From Nonomuraea sp. MG754425 (GTDB lineage: Bacteria; Actinomycetota; Actinomycetes; Streptosporangiales; Streptosporangiaceae): DNA of 61,986 bases. The position numbers were made by a program, and so were the translations under genes. The stretch's first letter is position 1. Each line of letters opens with the position of its first letter. The notes below the pieces were generated by a model. It was not told the origin of the DNA and ran no database searches. It saw nothing but the letters and a program-made list of their open reading frames with translations. The stretch is from NCBI RefSeq assembly GCF_021699195.1, contig NZ_SSXE01000029.1:1-61986 (forward strand), read 5' to 3'. Of this stretch, positions 49,932 through 58,210 are shown in pieces.

Positions 49932-51122
49932 TCACGGCGCCGGTACGGCCGGGGCGAGGGCCGCCCCCTGGCGGCGGCGGTCGCGCGACTCCAGCGCGCC
50001 CGACGCGGCCGTGATGACCAGGGCCAGGGCGGCCATGCCGGCGCCGACCCAGACGGGCGAGGTGTAGCCGAGACCCGCGTCGATGGTGAGCCCGCCGAGG
50101 TAGGCCCCGATGGAGATGCCGAGGTTCGCGCCCGAGGCGGCGGCGGCCGAGGCCAGGGTGGGCGCCCCGTCCGCCTTGTCGATCGCCCGGGTCATGAACC
50201 CGGGAACGGTGGCGAACCCGGCTCCGCCGAGCAGCATCAGCGTGATCGCGGCGGGGAACCGGGCGTGTGCGGTCATCGTGAAGGCGACCAGGACGACCGT
50301 CAGCAGGCCGATGGAGACGTACAGGGTGGGCAACTGGGCGCGGTCGGCGTACCGGCCGCCGAGCAGGTTGCCGATGACCAGCCCGACGCCGAACAGCACC
50401 AGCAGCAGGGTGAGCGAGCCGGGCGAGAAGCCGGCCACCTCGGTCATCAGCGGGGCGACGTAGCTGTAGGCGGCGAACAGCGCGCCGATGCTCATCGCCG
50501 CGGTGCCGAAGGCGAGCCACACCTGCAACCGGCCGAACACCGCCAGCTCGCGCCGGAGACTGGCGCCTTCGGCCTGGGGCTGCCTGGGCACCAGGAAGGC
50601 GACGCCGGCCAGGCTGACCAGGCCGATGGCAGTGATCATGACGAACGTGGCGCGCCAGCCGTAGCCCTGGCCGACCCAGGTGCCCAGCGGCGAGCCGACC
50701 ACGTTGGCGACGGTCAGGCCGGTGAAGACCATGGAGATGGCCCGCGAGCGCTTGGCGCTCCCCACCAGGTCCGCCGCCACGACCGAGGCGATGCCGAAGA
50801 ACGCGCCGTGACAGACCGCGGACAGGATGCGGCCCGCCATGAGCATCCCGTAGCCGGGGGCGACGGCGGCGAGCAGGTTGCCCGCGATGAACAGCAGCAT
50901 GAGGATCAGCAGCATGGCCTTGCGCGGCAGCTTCGTGCCGGCCGCGGTGGCGATCGGGCCGCCGACCACGACGCCGAGCGCGTACCCGGAGATCAGCAGG
51001 CCGGCCGTGGAGAGGCTGACGGACATGTCGCGGCCGATCTCCGGCAGCAGGCCGGAGACGACGAACTCGGTGGTGCCGATACCGAACGCGCTGATCATCA
51101 GCGCGAACAGAGCCAATGGCAT
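49932..51122 (-). CDS. MFS transporter (DHA1/AraJ-like)
   Basis: A 396-residue 12-helix major facilitator. Family features include an N-terminal FGIGTTEFVVSGLLP, the motif YALGVVVGGPIATA before the helix 2-3 loop, and RAISMVFTGLTVANVVGSPL in helix 5, a pattern of drug/arabinose-type efflux proteins (Cmx, AraJ). ATG 51122 is preferred, giving MPLALFALMISAFGIGT at the N-terminus; a longer start at 51179 is possible. It is 64 bases after the LLM oxidoreductase on the same strand and may share its MarR regulation. Confidence 0.92.
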   Translation of the reverse strand: MPLALFALMISAFGIGTTEFVVSGLLPEIGRDMSVSLSTAGLLISGYALGVVVGGPIATAAGTKLPRKAMLLILMLLFIAGNLLAAVAPGYGMLMAGRILSAVCHGAFFGIASVVAADLVGSAKRSRAISMVFTGLTVANVVGSPLGTWVGQGYGWRATFVMITAIGLVSLAGVAFLVPRQPQAEGASLRRELAVFGRLQVWLAFGTAAMSIGALFAAYSYVAPLMTEVAGFSPGSLTLLLVLFGVGLVIGNLLGGRYADRAQLPTLYVSIGLLTVVLVAFTMTAHARFPAAITLMLLGGAGFATVPGFMTRAIDKADGAPTLASAAAASGANLGISIGAYLGGLTIDAGLGYTSPVWVGAGMAALALVITAASGALESRDRRRQGAALAPAVPAP

Positions 51123-51186
51123 CTCGGATGCTCCTTCGTGAACGTTTCGCGGGGTGCGGCGGAGGCCGCCGGAGAGCACGACGGGC

Positions 51187-52170
51187 TCAGACGGCCGCCA
51201 CCGGGCTCGGTGAGGGGAAGCGCGGCAGCACGTGGCCGGCGATCTCGAGGAGCACGTCCTGGACGGGCCGGGAGCTGGGGCGGAAGTTGAGCGCGACGTG
51301 CGCCACGTGGGCGGCGCGCAGCTCCTCCAGGTAGTCGATCAACGCCTGCCTGCCGAGCCGCGCGCCGAACCGCATCGGTTCGGCGGGGGCGTCGGGGTCG
51401 TCGAGGAGGTCGACCAGCATGGTGGTCAGCAGCGGCCGGTACGCCCCGCCGCAGGCTCGCAGCCACTGCTCGGCCACCGGGCGCATGGCGTGACCGGGGC
51501 GGTGGTAGGTGAAGTGGCCGTCGAGGCAGGCCGCCAGCCAGTCGAGCGTCTGCTGCCCCTTGCCTGCCATGACCAGCGGGATCGTGCCGTTCGCGGGCGC
51601 GGGCAGCACCTGGATGTCGGCGCCGCCGGTCCCGGCCTCGGCCCAGGCCCGGCGCATGATCTGGACGCCGTCGCGGACGGCCTGCGCGCGGCGCTCGTGG
51701 TCCACGCCGAAGACGGGGTACTCGATCGGCCGGTCGCCGGAGGCGATGCCGAGGATCAGCCGGCCCTGGCTGAGCCGGTCGATGGTGGCGGCCATCTTCG
51801 CCACGTGCAGGGGGTGGCGCAGCGGCAGAGCGACGGCCGCGGTCCCGAGCTGGATGCGCCGGGTGACCGCCGCCAGGTACCCGAGGTACGGGAAGGGGTC
51901 GAAGACCTGCCCGGCGTCGCCGAAGGACGGGTCCCACAGGGGCACGTCGCGCAGCCACAGCGCGGCGAAGCCGAGCCCGTCGGCGAGCTGGGCGAGCTGG
52001 TGGTGCCGGGTGAGGTCCGGTACGCCGGGAGCCCGGCCGGCGACGGCGGCGGCCCGCCGCCCGCCGGATGACCAGTCGTTGTCCAGGGGGAGCTCGACCC
52101 CGAGGGTGAGCTCTCCGGGGCCGGCGGCGATGCGGCGCAGCGCGGTGGGGCCGGGTGCGGGGGTGTCCAT
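51187..52170 (-). CDS. LLM-class flavin-dependent oxidoreductase
   Basis: A 327-residue TIM-barrel flavoenzyme of the luciferase-like monooxygenase class, using FMN or F420. Landmarks include LADGLGFAALWLRDVP, PYLGYLAAVTRRIQLGTAAVALPLRHPLHVAKM (outlined) and LSQGRLILGIASGDRP. ATG 52170 follows GAGG by six bases; GTG 52194 is an alternative. It is upstream of an MFS gene and divergent from a MarR regulator, suggesting a detoxification unit. Cofactor and substrate are not determinable by eye. Confidence 0.9.
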   Translation of the reverse strand: MDTPAPGPTALRRIAAGPGELTLGVELPLDNDWSSGGRRAAAVAGRAPGVPDLTRHHQLAQLADGLGFAALWLRDVPLWDPSFGDAGQVFDPFPYLGYLAAVTRRIQLGTAAVALPLRHPLHVAKMAATIDRLSQGRLILGIASGDRPIEYPVFGVDHERRAQAVRDGVQIMRRAWAEAGTGGADIQVLPAPANGTIPLVMAGKGQQTLDWLAACLDGHFTYHRPGHAMRPVAEQWLRACGGAYRPLLTTMLVDLLDDPDAPAEPMRFGARLGRQALIDYLEELRAAHVAHVALNFRPSSRPVQDVLLEIAGHVLPRFPSPSPVAAV

Positions 52171-52223
52171 GGCGGGCCTCAGCGGTCGGATCACGAAGCG
52201 TGATGGGCTGGAAACTCGAATCT

Positions 52224-52280
52224 ATGTATAAGCATAAGAACGCCATGCATGTTTTGCAACTGCAAGGAATGTATACGCAT
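52224..52280. promoter_or_regulatory. Operator-like repeats between LLM oxidoreductase and MarR genes
   Basis: ATGTATAAGCAT (52224-52235) and ATGTATACGCAT (52269-52280) are direct near-copies. Between them is the inverted repeat TTGCA-AC-TGCAA (52254-52265). The stretch is AT-rich compared with its surroundings and holds the divergent promoters, so these are good candidates for MarR binding sites. Confidence 0.5.
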
Positions 52281-52328
52281 GATAAAGTGGCCGCCTAGCT
52301 GTAACGGTGCGGAAACAAGGAGACGGCC

Positions 52329-52814
52329 GTGCCACTGATCACCGCGCCGAGTCCGCATATCGAGCTCCCGACGCCCCTGGAGCAGCACTGGCAGGCGCAG
52401 CGCATCCTCCAGGCCCGCGCCGACGACGCCGTCGGCCGCGCCCTGCAGGCCAAGCACGGCCTGTCGCTGTCGGAGTACAACGCGCTGGCGGCGCTGGCCT
52501 ACTCCGACGACGGAGGCCACCTGCGCCAGCAGTTCCTGGCCGACGCGATCCCGCTCAACCAGAGCTCCGTCAGCCGCCTGGTGCTCCGGCTGGAGAAACT
52601 GGGGCTGACGGAGCGCTACGTGTGCCCCAACGACCGGCGCGGCGTCTACACGCAGATCACCGACGCCGGCCGGGAGGCGGTCGAGACCGCGCGGGCCACC
52701 TACGTGCAGGTGCTCAGAGAGATCCTCGAAGAGGCGGTGCGCGACGACGTGCCGCCGGTCACGCGCTCTCTTCGACAAGCGGTCCAGGAGCAGCCGAGCC
52801 CACCAGGCCGATGA
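52329..52814 (+). CDS. MarR-family transcriptional regulator
   Basis: A 161-residue winged-helix regulator from GTG 52329, with AAGGAGA ten bases upstream. The recognition helix region is AIPLNQSSVSRLVLRLEKLGLTER, followed by the wing NDRRGVYTQITDAGREAV. It is divergent from the LLM oxidoreductase/MFS pair, with operator-like repeats in between, so it probably represses them. It overlaps the convergent HAD gene by 56 bases at its 3' end, an unusually large overlap. Confidence 0.93.
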   Translation: MPLITAPSPHIELPTPLEQHWQAQRILQARADDAVGRALQAKHGLSLSEYNALAALAYSDDGGHLRQQFLADAIPLNQSSVSRLVLRLEKLGLTERYVCPNDRRGVYTQITDAGREAVETARATYVQVLREILEEAVRDDVPPVTRSLRQAVQEQPSPPGR

Positions 52815-53433
52815 GGTCGGCCGGGCCGGCGATCAGCAGGTCCACCAGCCCGGCGGCCGAGCCCAGCCCGCTACCGGCCACGCCCGCCACGGGCGCGCCG
52901 GCCGCCAGCGCCGCCCGTACGCCGACCTCGGCGTCCTCCACCACCAGGCAGTGCCGCGGTTCGACGCCGAGCCTGAGCGCGGCCTGGCGATAACCCTCCG
53001 GGTCCGGCTTGCCGTGCCGGACGTCGTCGGCAGTCACCAGCACCGCCGGGATGCGCAGCCCCGTCACGCGCAACCGCGCCGTCGCGGTCGCGCGGCTGCC
53101 GGAGGTGACGATCGCCCACGGCAGCCCGAGCTGCTCGGTGAGCTGCACCGCGCCGGGGCAGGCTCGGATGCCGTCCTCGTCGGCGGCCTGGATCCGCTCC
53201 AGCTCGGCTCCCTCGGCCGCCGCGTCCAGCCACGGGGCGAGCAGCCGTACGGTCTCGCTCGCCCGGCGGCCGGGCAGCAGCGGCTCGACCGTCTCCCAGG
53301 CCAGGCCGTGGCGCGCGGCCCAGGCCCGCCACACCCGGTCGATGACGGCCGAGGAGTCCACGAGGACACCATCGAGGTCGAACAGCACCGCCCGCGCGCC
53401 TGTCACCGCGTCGGCCAGACGGTCCTCACTCAT
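52759..53433 (-). CDS. HAD-superfamily sugar-phosphate phosphatase
   Basis: A 224-residue HAD hydrolase of the beta-phosphoglucomutase/glycerol-phosphatase type. Motif I FDLDGVLVDSS has both catalytic Asp residues; motif II TSGSRAT; motif III K in GKPDPEGY; motif IV VVEDAEVGVRAA. The cap is helical (residues about 20-85). ATG 53433 (MSEDRL) is preferred. It is the last gene of the unassigned cluster, separated from the kinase-like gene by a perfect hairpin. Likely substrate is a small sugar or polyol phosphate. Confidence 0.92.
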   Translation of the reverse strand: MSEDRLADAVTGARAVLFDLDGVLVDSSAVIDRVWRAWAARHGLAWETVEPLLPGRRASETVRLLAPWLDAAAEGAELERIQAADEDGIRACPGAVQLTEQLGLPWAIVTSGSRATATARLRVTGLRIPAVLVTADDVRHGKPDPEGYRQAALRLGVEPRHCLVVEDAEVGVRAALAAGAPVAGVAGSGLGSAAGLVDLLIAGPADLIGLVGSAAPGPLVEESA

Positions 53434-53463
53434 GTCGGCTCCCTTCGTCGTTTCGGTCTGGGG

Positions 53464-53495
53464 GGTGGGCCGTGGCCGCGCTGCCACGGCCCACC
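53464..53495. terminator. Perfect hairpin between the kinase-like and HAD genes
   Basis: Arms 53464-53476 and 53483-53495 form a 13-bp perfect stem (core GTGGGCCGTGGC) with a 6-base loop, directly after the stop of the kinase-like gene. There is no T-run; partial readthrough to the HAD gene is possible. Confidence 0.6.
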
Positions 53496-53499
53496 GGCG

Positions 53500-54750
53500 T
53501 CACGTCAGGTGGGCCAGGGCGGCGTCATGGTCGACGCGCCCGTCACGCTGGAGCCGGGCCACCGCGTCCTCCAGGAACAGCACGCCGTACAGGTAGTGGC
53601 CGGTGGCCAGCTCGATCGGGCTGAGCTGGAAACTGTCGTTCTCGTTGGTGCGTTTCTTGATGTCGGAGAGCCGGCACGCCGCCTCCGCCAGCAGGTGGAA
53701 GGCATGGCCGAGCAGGTAGCGGCTCTCCCAGCCCGGGTCCTGCCCGGTCAGCTCGTCGAAGCCGGGCAGGCTGCGCAGCAGGGGCAACAGGCCGTGGGCG
53801 GCGGTGACGTAGTTCGGATAGTTCCCGCCGCGGATCCCGACCGTCCACTCGCCGCCGGGGACGGAGCCGAGCGCGAACCCCTTGCGCAGGCCCGCGTCCC
53901 AGACCGAGAAGCTGAAAAGGATCTTCGACAGGTCGTACGCGGTGTCCCAGGGGTCCAGCGTCCCCCGCGGGTCGATGATGCGGTAACCGCCGTCGCCGCC
54001 GGCCAGACGGGCTTCGTCCGTCACGAGGATGTTGCGGGTGTTGAGGTCCCCGTGGACGGGATAGTGCAGGTGCACGGGGTCGATGCCGGCCGTCAGGGAG
54101 GGGTCGGCCACGATGGTCTCGGCCAGGCGCAGCGGGTTGCGGCAGGGCACGCCGTTGACGACGATCCGCTCGGCGTCCGTCAGCTCCGCCGGCAGGTACT
54201 CGCGCAGCAGCCGGAACCGGCGGATCAGCCGGTCGGCGTGCACCTCGGCGATGTTGCCCGGCGGCGCGGGCACGCGCTCGCTCAGGTAGCCGCGCCCGAC
54301 GAGGTCGAGCAGGATGGTCCGCACCTGCGGGACGTACCTGTGCCGCGGGTCCTCGTCCTCGCGCAGCGGCTGGGCGATGTCGTGGTTGGGATAGAACGGC
54401 ATGGTGTAGGCCGCCCAGTTGTCGCCGTAGAACTCGTGGGACAACTCGGTGTAGACGTCGCCCAGGACGGCCCGCTCCCTGCGCACCTTCTCGATCTGGC
54501 GGATCTTGACATGGAAGGAGCCGAGGTCGTGGCCGTCCACGGCTCCGGGGTGGTCCACCAGGAGCTTGATGACGTGGGCGCCGCCGGGCAGCTCGACGCG
54601 CTGCAGCCGGGCCGGGGAGCCGCCTTCGGTCAGCTCCTCGACGAGCGAGCCGTCCAGGCGGGCGGTCAGGTCGGCGAGGATCCGGTCCTCCACCTCGCCT
54701 ACACCGTCATAGCCGATCGGAAGTGGAGGAATTTCTTGCTGGGTGCTCAC
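53500..54750 (-). CDS. Aminoglycoside-phosphotransferase-fold kinase, probable sugar kinase
   Basis: A 416-residue APH-like kinase. The catalytic segment HGDLNTRNILV and the metal-binding IDPRG (instead of the usual IDWE) match the kinase domains sometimes fused to sugar nucleotidyltransferases. The N-lobe has GSPARLQRVELPGGAHVIKLL with the ATP-binding Lys. A long C-terminal helical region (ENDSFQLSPIELATGHY and on) follows. It lies in an operon with a GatZ-like gene, so phosphorylation of a sugar or sugar acid is a reasonable inference. Confidence 0.8.
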   Translation of the reverse strand: MSTQQEIPPLPIGYDGVGEVEDRILADLTARLDGSLVEELTEGGSPARLQRVELPGGAHVIKLLVDHPGAVDGHDLGSFHVKIRQIEKVRRERAVLGDVYTELSHEFYGDNWAAYTMPFYPNHDIAQPLREDEDPRHRYVPQVRTILLDLVGRGYLSERVPAPPGNIAEVHADRLIRRFRLLREYLPAELTDAERIVVNGVPCRNPLRLAETIVADPSLTAGIDPVHLHYPVHGDLNTRNILVTDEARLAGGDGGYRIIDPRGTLDPWDTAYDLSKILFSFSVWDAGLRKGFALGSVPGGEWTVGIRGGNYPNYVTAAHGLLPLLRSLPGFDELTGQDPGWESRYLLGHAFHLLAEAACRLSDIKKRTNENDSFQLSPIELATGHYLYGVLFLEDAVARLQRDGRVDHDAALAHLT

Positions 54751-54787
54751 CTGCGGAAATCCTTTCGACGGGGTGTGCGGGCCGGCG

Positions 54788-55963
54788 TCAGGCCGGGGTG
54801 GCCAGGCCGATGGTCTGGCCGGGGCGCAGGTCGGGCATCGCCACGACGTAGTGCTCGATCGCCGCCGCCACCGCTTCGCGCAGGCGGCCGTCGAGGTCGA
54901 TGCCGAGCCTGCTCGCCCGGTCCCGGGCGGCCTCCTTGAGGTCGCGGAAGGTGTCGGTGGCGAAGACGTAGTGCCCGGCGATGAGTGCCCGGTCGGCGTC
55001 GCCGGCGTCGGTGCCCGGACGCATCCACTTCTCCCAGGACCGGCTCTCGTACGCGAGGGCGAGGAAACGTTCGAGCTGGACGTTCAGCGACAACTCGCGC
55101 AGGAGCGCGGCGAACGCGCGGCTCTCGGCGACGCCGAACTCGGGCGCCACGTTGAGCGCGTCCACGCCGGCGCGCGTCAGGTGGGCGAGTTCGGTCCGCG
55201 ACAGGTAGTCGCAGTTGTGTGCCTTGAGCGCGATGCCGTGCTCGTGCGTGATCGACGCCAGCTCCCGCACCGCCGACGAGACGGCGAACGGCGCGAGGGT
55301 CAGCGCCCCGACGTTGACCGTCTCCAGCACCTTCGTCGCGGTCTGCGCCACGATGAAGGTCGGCTCGGGCAGCCCCACGATCCGGAGCCGTTCGAGCGCG
55401 GTGCCCACCTGCTTGTCGTACTCGGCGGGGTCGTTGGTGTCGCGCCCCTGGTCCTCGAAGCCGATCTCGAACGCCACGTCCGCGCCCAGCGACCGGGCCA
55501 CCTCGACCGCCTGCGCGTACAGCTCGACCGCGCGGTCGATGGCCGCGTCCATCGGGGCCGGGCCTTCGAGGTCGGCCGAGGTGTCGATGTGCAGCAGGTC
55601 GAAGCCCTGCCGGATGTCCTCGGCGTAGGACTGCGCGGCCGAGCGCATCGCGTCGCTGAGGCTGAAGCGCTGCTGCCGCTCCCGGGGATGCTGGTACGGG
55701 CCCCCGTGGTCGCGGCAGAGCAGCAGGAGCCGTTCCGGGTCCCGGCTGCGGACGTAGGCGGCGAAGGTCTCGGTGTTCCAGCCCTCGACGTACCCGCCGC
55801 CCTGGGTCTGGGCCTCCACCTGGCGGCGGCTCGGGATGAGCATGATCGGCTGCCGGTGGCGGTAGGCGACCTCGATCGCCGCGTCCACCGCGTTCCTGGA
55901 CATCGGCCCCACCCCCAGCCGGGAGGGGACGCGGATACTGCCGACCTTTCTCGAATTTCGCAT
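54788..55963 (-). CDS. GatZ/KbaZ-like (tagatose-bisphosphate aldolase non-catalytic subunit family) protein
   Basis: A 391-residue TIM-barrel protein of the GatZ/KbaZ family. Landmarks include PIMLIPSRRQVEAQTQGGGYV, LLLLCRDHGGPYQHP, FDLLHIDTSADLEGP, FEIGFEDQG and HGIALKAHNCDYLS. In known systems such subunits pair with a GatY/KbaY aldolase or act as a tagatose-6-P kinase; no GatY-like gene is present here, so this member may act alone. It belongs to the unassigned carbohydrate cluster, between the kinase-like and ThuA genes. Confidence 0.85.
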   Translation of the reverse strand: MRNSRKVGSIRVPSRLGVGPMSRNAVDAAIEVAYRHRQPIMLIPSRRQVEAQTQGGGYVEGWNTETFAAYVRSRDPERLLLLCRDHGGPYQHPRERQQRFSLSDAMRSAAQSYAEDIRQGFDLLHIDTSADLEGPAPMDAAIDRAVELYAQAVEVARSLGADVAFEIGFEDQGRDTNDPAEYDKQVGTALERLRIVGLPEPTFIVAQTATKVLETVNVGALTLAPFAVSSAVRELASITHEHGIALKAHNCDYLSRTELAHLTRAGVDALNVAPEFGVAESRAFAALLRELSLNVQLERFLALAYESRSWEKWMRPGTDAGDADRALIAGHYVFATDTFRDLKEAARDRASRLGIDLDGRLREAVAAAIEHYVVAMPDLRPGQTIGLATPA

Positions 55964-55995
55964 GAGGCTGTCCTTCGTGAGTGCAGCACGTAACG

Positions 55996-56020
55996 CTTCC
56001 CGGTCATTTGTGCCGGGAAG
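55996..56020. terminator. Hairpin between the ThuA and GatZ-like genes
   Basis: CTTCCCGG (55996-56003) and CCGGGAAG (56013-56020) form an 8-bp stem with a 9-base loop. It could attenuate transcription within the cluster. Confidence 0.5.
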
Positions 56021-56057
56021 GTCTTGCGGTATTCGCGGGAAGAGAGAGCCGGAGAAC

Positions 56058-56720
56058 TCAGCTCTCGCGGCAGGCCCAGCTCAGGCCCTGGCGCAGCAGC
56101 CGGGTGGCCTGCGGTGACTGCAGGTCTTTCGGATAATGGCCGACCGAGCAGTAGAACACCCGGCCCGCGCCCCAGGTGCGCACGTAGGCGACGGGCATCC
56201 GCTGACCCTCGATCCACGGCAGGTGCTCGCCGCTGAAAACCGTCTCGGCCAGCACGTGGTTGGCCGGGTCGAGGTGCATGTAGTACTGCTCGGAGGCGAC
56301 GTGGAAGGACCCGACGCCGGCGGTGACCGGGTGGGCGGTGTCGGTGATCGTCACCTCGTAGGGCACCTCGACGCCCTCGCCGCCCGGGTGGGACACGCAC
56401 GATCCGCCCACCAGGTGGTTGTAGCGCAGGCTGGCGCGGAACGAGGCGGCCATGCCGTGCCACCCGGCCACGCCGGTGCCCTGCCGTACGGCCTCCAGCA
56501 GGCTGTCCTCCTGGCGGGTGGTCAGGTTCTCGGTGGTGTGCGCCTGGGTCCAGCCGATCACGATCAGGTCGTACGCCGTGAGGTCCGCCTCCAGCCGGTA
56601 CGGGTCGTTGACGGCGTCGACCTTCATCCCCAGGTCGTCCATGTGGTGGGTCGCCCAGTCGGCGACCTCGTAGGGGCGGTGTCCCGGCCAGCCTCCGTAC
56701 AGGAACAGAACGCGCGGCAC
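56058..56720 (-). CDS. ThuA-domain protein
   Basis: A 220-residue ThuA/class-I glutamine-amidotransferase-like protein. VLFLYGGWPGHRPYEVADW begins the domain; the nucleophile-region elbow is LIVIGWTQAH, then GVAGWHGMAASF, GGSCVSHPG and WGAGRVFYCSVGHYP near the end. Members act in sugar (often ketosugar) metabolism but reactions are mostly undefined. The GTG start at 56720 has GGAGGAGG five bases upstream. It is 14 bases after the FG-GAP gene and in the same operon. Confidence 0.9.
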   Translation of the reverse strand: MPRVLFLYGGWPGHRPYEVADWATHHMDDLGMKVDAVNDPYRLEADLTAYDLIVIGWTQAHTTENLTTRQEDSLLEAVRQGTGVAGWHGMAASFRASLRYNHLVGGSCVSHPGGEGVEVPYEVTITDTAHPVTAGVGSFHVASEQYYMHLDPANHVLAETVFSGEHLPWIEGQRMPVAYVRTWGAGRVFYCSVGHYPKDLQSPQATRLLRQGLSWACRES

Positions 56721-56734
56721 CGTGCCTCCTCCGA

Positions 56735-57925
56735 TCAGCCCCGGTTCCGGTGGACCACGACGACGGGATCGTCGGCGAGGAAGTAGCCGGGGGTGTAGTA
56801 GCCGATGGTGGCGAAGCCGAGCCGCCCGTCGCCGCCGAAGTCGGCGACGGCGATGCGGGCCGCGGAGTCCTCCGACACCCGTTCGCGTGTCCACAGGCCC
56901 TCGGCCGCGTCGACCGCTTTGTAATAGAAGACGCCCTGCCACGGCATCGGGCCGCGCAGGGCGACGAGGAATTCGTCCTCGCCGTCGCCGTCGAAGTCCG
57001 CGGCGACCACGTGGTGCCCGGGGCCCTCGCCGGCCTCGTTCGGATCGCCGAACACGTCGAGGACGGCACGGCGCCACAGGCCCGCGCCGCCGTGGTCGGT
57101 GTACACGCTCACGGTGTTGCCGTGGAAGGGCTCCAGGGTCGCCGCGTAGCGGGTGCCGTCGTTCAACGTGCCGAGGGCGACGCTGCTGCTGCCCGCGAAG
57201 CCGGTCGCCGGACGCTGGGCGTGCTCGCCCGCCCCGATGCGGCGGGTGCGCCACTCGTGCCGGCCGGCGTCCCAGCCGTACTCCGAGAGCCCTTCGCGGC
57301 TGGCCACGACCAGGCGTTCCGTGCCCGTCGGATCGGCTCCGAGCGGGGTGTAGTCGTGCAGGACCGTGAAGGAGCCGGCGTCGACGGCCGCGACGTCCCA
57401 CCCGCCGGCGGCGAGCACGTCGTCCGGGACGTCGAAGACCGTCACTCGGGCCGGCTGGTCCAGCCCTTCGCGACCGCCGGCGTCCCCGACGACGGGCAGC
57501 GCGAGCAGTTGTGGCCGGTCAGCGGTGAAGCGTCCCACCCGCAGCCGGTGGGCGGAGACCAGGGTGCCGATCCGGCGGCTCTCCCAGGGCCGGTCGAGCC
57601 GGCCGCCGGGGTTGCGCAGCCAGGAGATCGTGCCGTCGTCGGGTTTGTGGGCGTACATGCTCTCGCCGTAGTCGTGGCACACGACCAGGTCGAGCCGCCC
57701 GTCACCGGTGAGATCGGCGGCGTCGAACGCGACGGGCTGGCGCAGCCGGGTGATGACGTGCTCCTGCCAGCCGGGGTTGGCGTACCAGCGCACGACCCCC
57801 TCGGCCAGTCCTGAGGTCAGGAGTCCCGGACGCCCGGAGCCGTCGAGATCGACGGCCTGGATCCAGTAGCCGTCGGTGAGGCCGTCCGCGACCACTTCGC
57901 GGTCGAAGGTGGGGACCCTTACCAT
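56735..57925 (-). CDS. FG-GAP/VCBS-type beta-propeller protein
   Basis: A 396-residue repeat protein without signal peptide or membrane helix. Blades carry the FG-GAP-like pattern of Asp-x-Asp-x-x-Gly: AVDLDGSGRPGLLTSG, ADLTGDGRLDLVVCHD, AADFDGDGEDEFLVAL and VADFGGDGRLGFATIG, suggesting calcium-binding loops. In the absence of export signal, a cytoplasmic structural or carbohydrate-binding role is likely. AAGGAGGAAAA precedes the ATG. It is the first gene of the cluster, behind an AT-rich promoter region. Confidence 0.88.
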   Translation of the reverse strand: MVRVPTFDREVVADGLTDGYWIQAVDLDGSGRPGLLTSGLAEGVVRWYANPGWQEHVITRLRQPVAFDAADLTGDGRLDLVVCHDYGESMYAHKPDDGTISWLRNPGGRLDRPWESRRIGTLVSAHRLRVGRFTADRPQLLALPVVGDAGGREGLDQPARVTVFDVPDDVLAAGGWDVAAVDAGSFTVLHDYTPLGADPTGTERLVVASREGLSEYGWDAGRHEWRTRRIGAGEHAQRPATGFAGSSSVALGTLNDGTRYAATLEPFHGNTVSVYTDHGGAGLWRRAVLDVFGDPNEAGEGPGHHVVAADFDGDGEDEFLVALRGPMPWQGVFYYKAVDAAEGLWTRERVSEDSAARIAVADFGGDGRLGFATIGYYTPGYFLADDPVVVVHRNRG

Positions 57926-58210
57926 TTTCCTCCTTAATTATATGCATGTACCTAATATGCTCACACATAAGATGTTTGCGGAGGAAATGGGTGGCTGCAA
58001 GTCCTCATGGAGTGTGACTTGGGTCATATTGGCGACGACCTGGCGGGCTTATCGCCACCTTTCACGTGCGAGATCCCATTCGGTAACCGGAAAGAAACGT
58101 GCTCCTTCCGAATGGCCGGTCTTCCGCTCCGGCTATTCGGCGCCCGTCGGACGGCCCACGCCCGGAGGGGGGTGCTGCTTCCACCACGCCCGGACTCTTA
58201 AGGTGATGAC
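57926..58210. other. AT-rich intergenic region with divergent promoters
   Basis: 285 bases between the divergent FG-GAP and aminotransferase genes. The first 80 bases are much more A/T-rich than the surroundings and contain ATTATATGCATGTACC, probably the promoter of the minus-strand cluster. A frame from about 57990 after GCGGAGGAA was considered but its spacing is too short and no conservation signal is visible. Confidence 0.6.

Noticed and set aside
57990..58210. Frame after GCGGAGGAA in the promoter region before the aminotransferase
   Set aside because: The ribosome-binding-like sequence is only two bases from the ATG, codon use is not G/C-biased and the frame runs into the aminotransferase gene out of frame.
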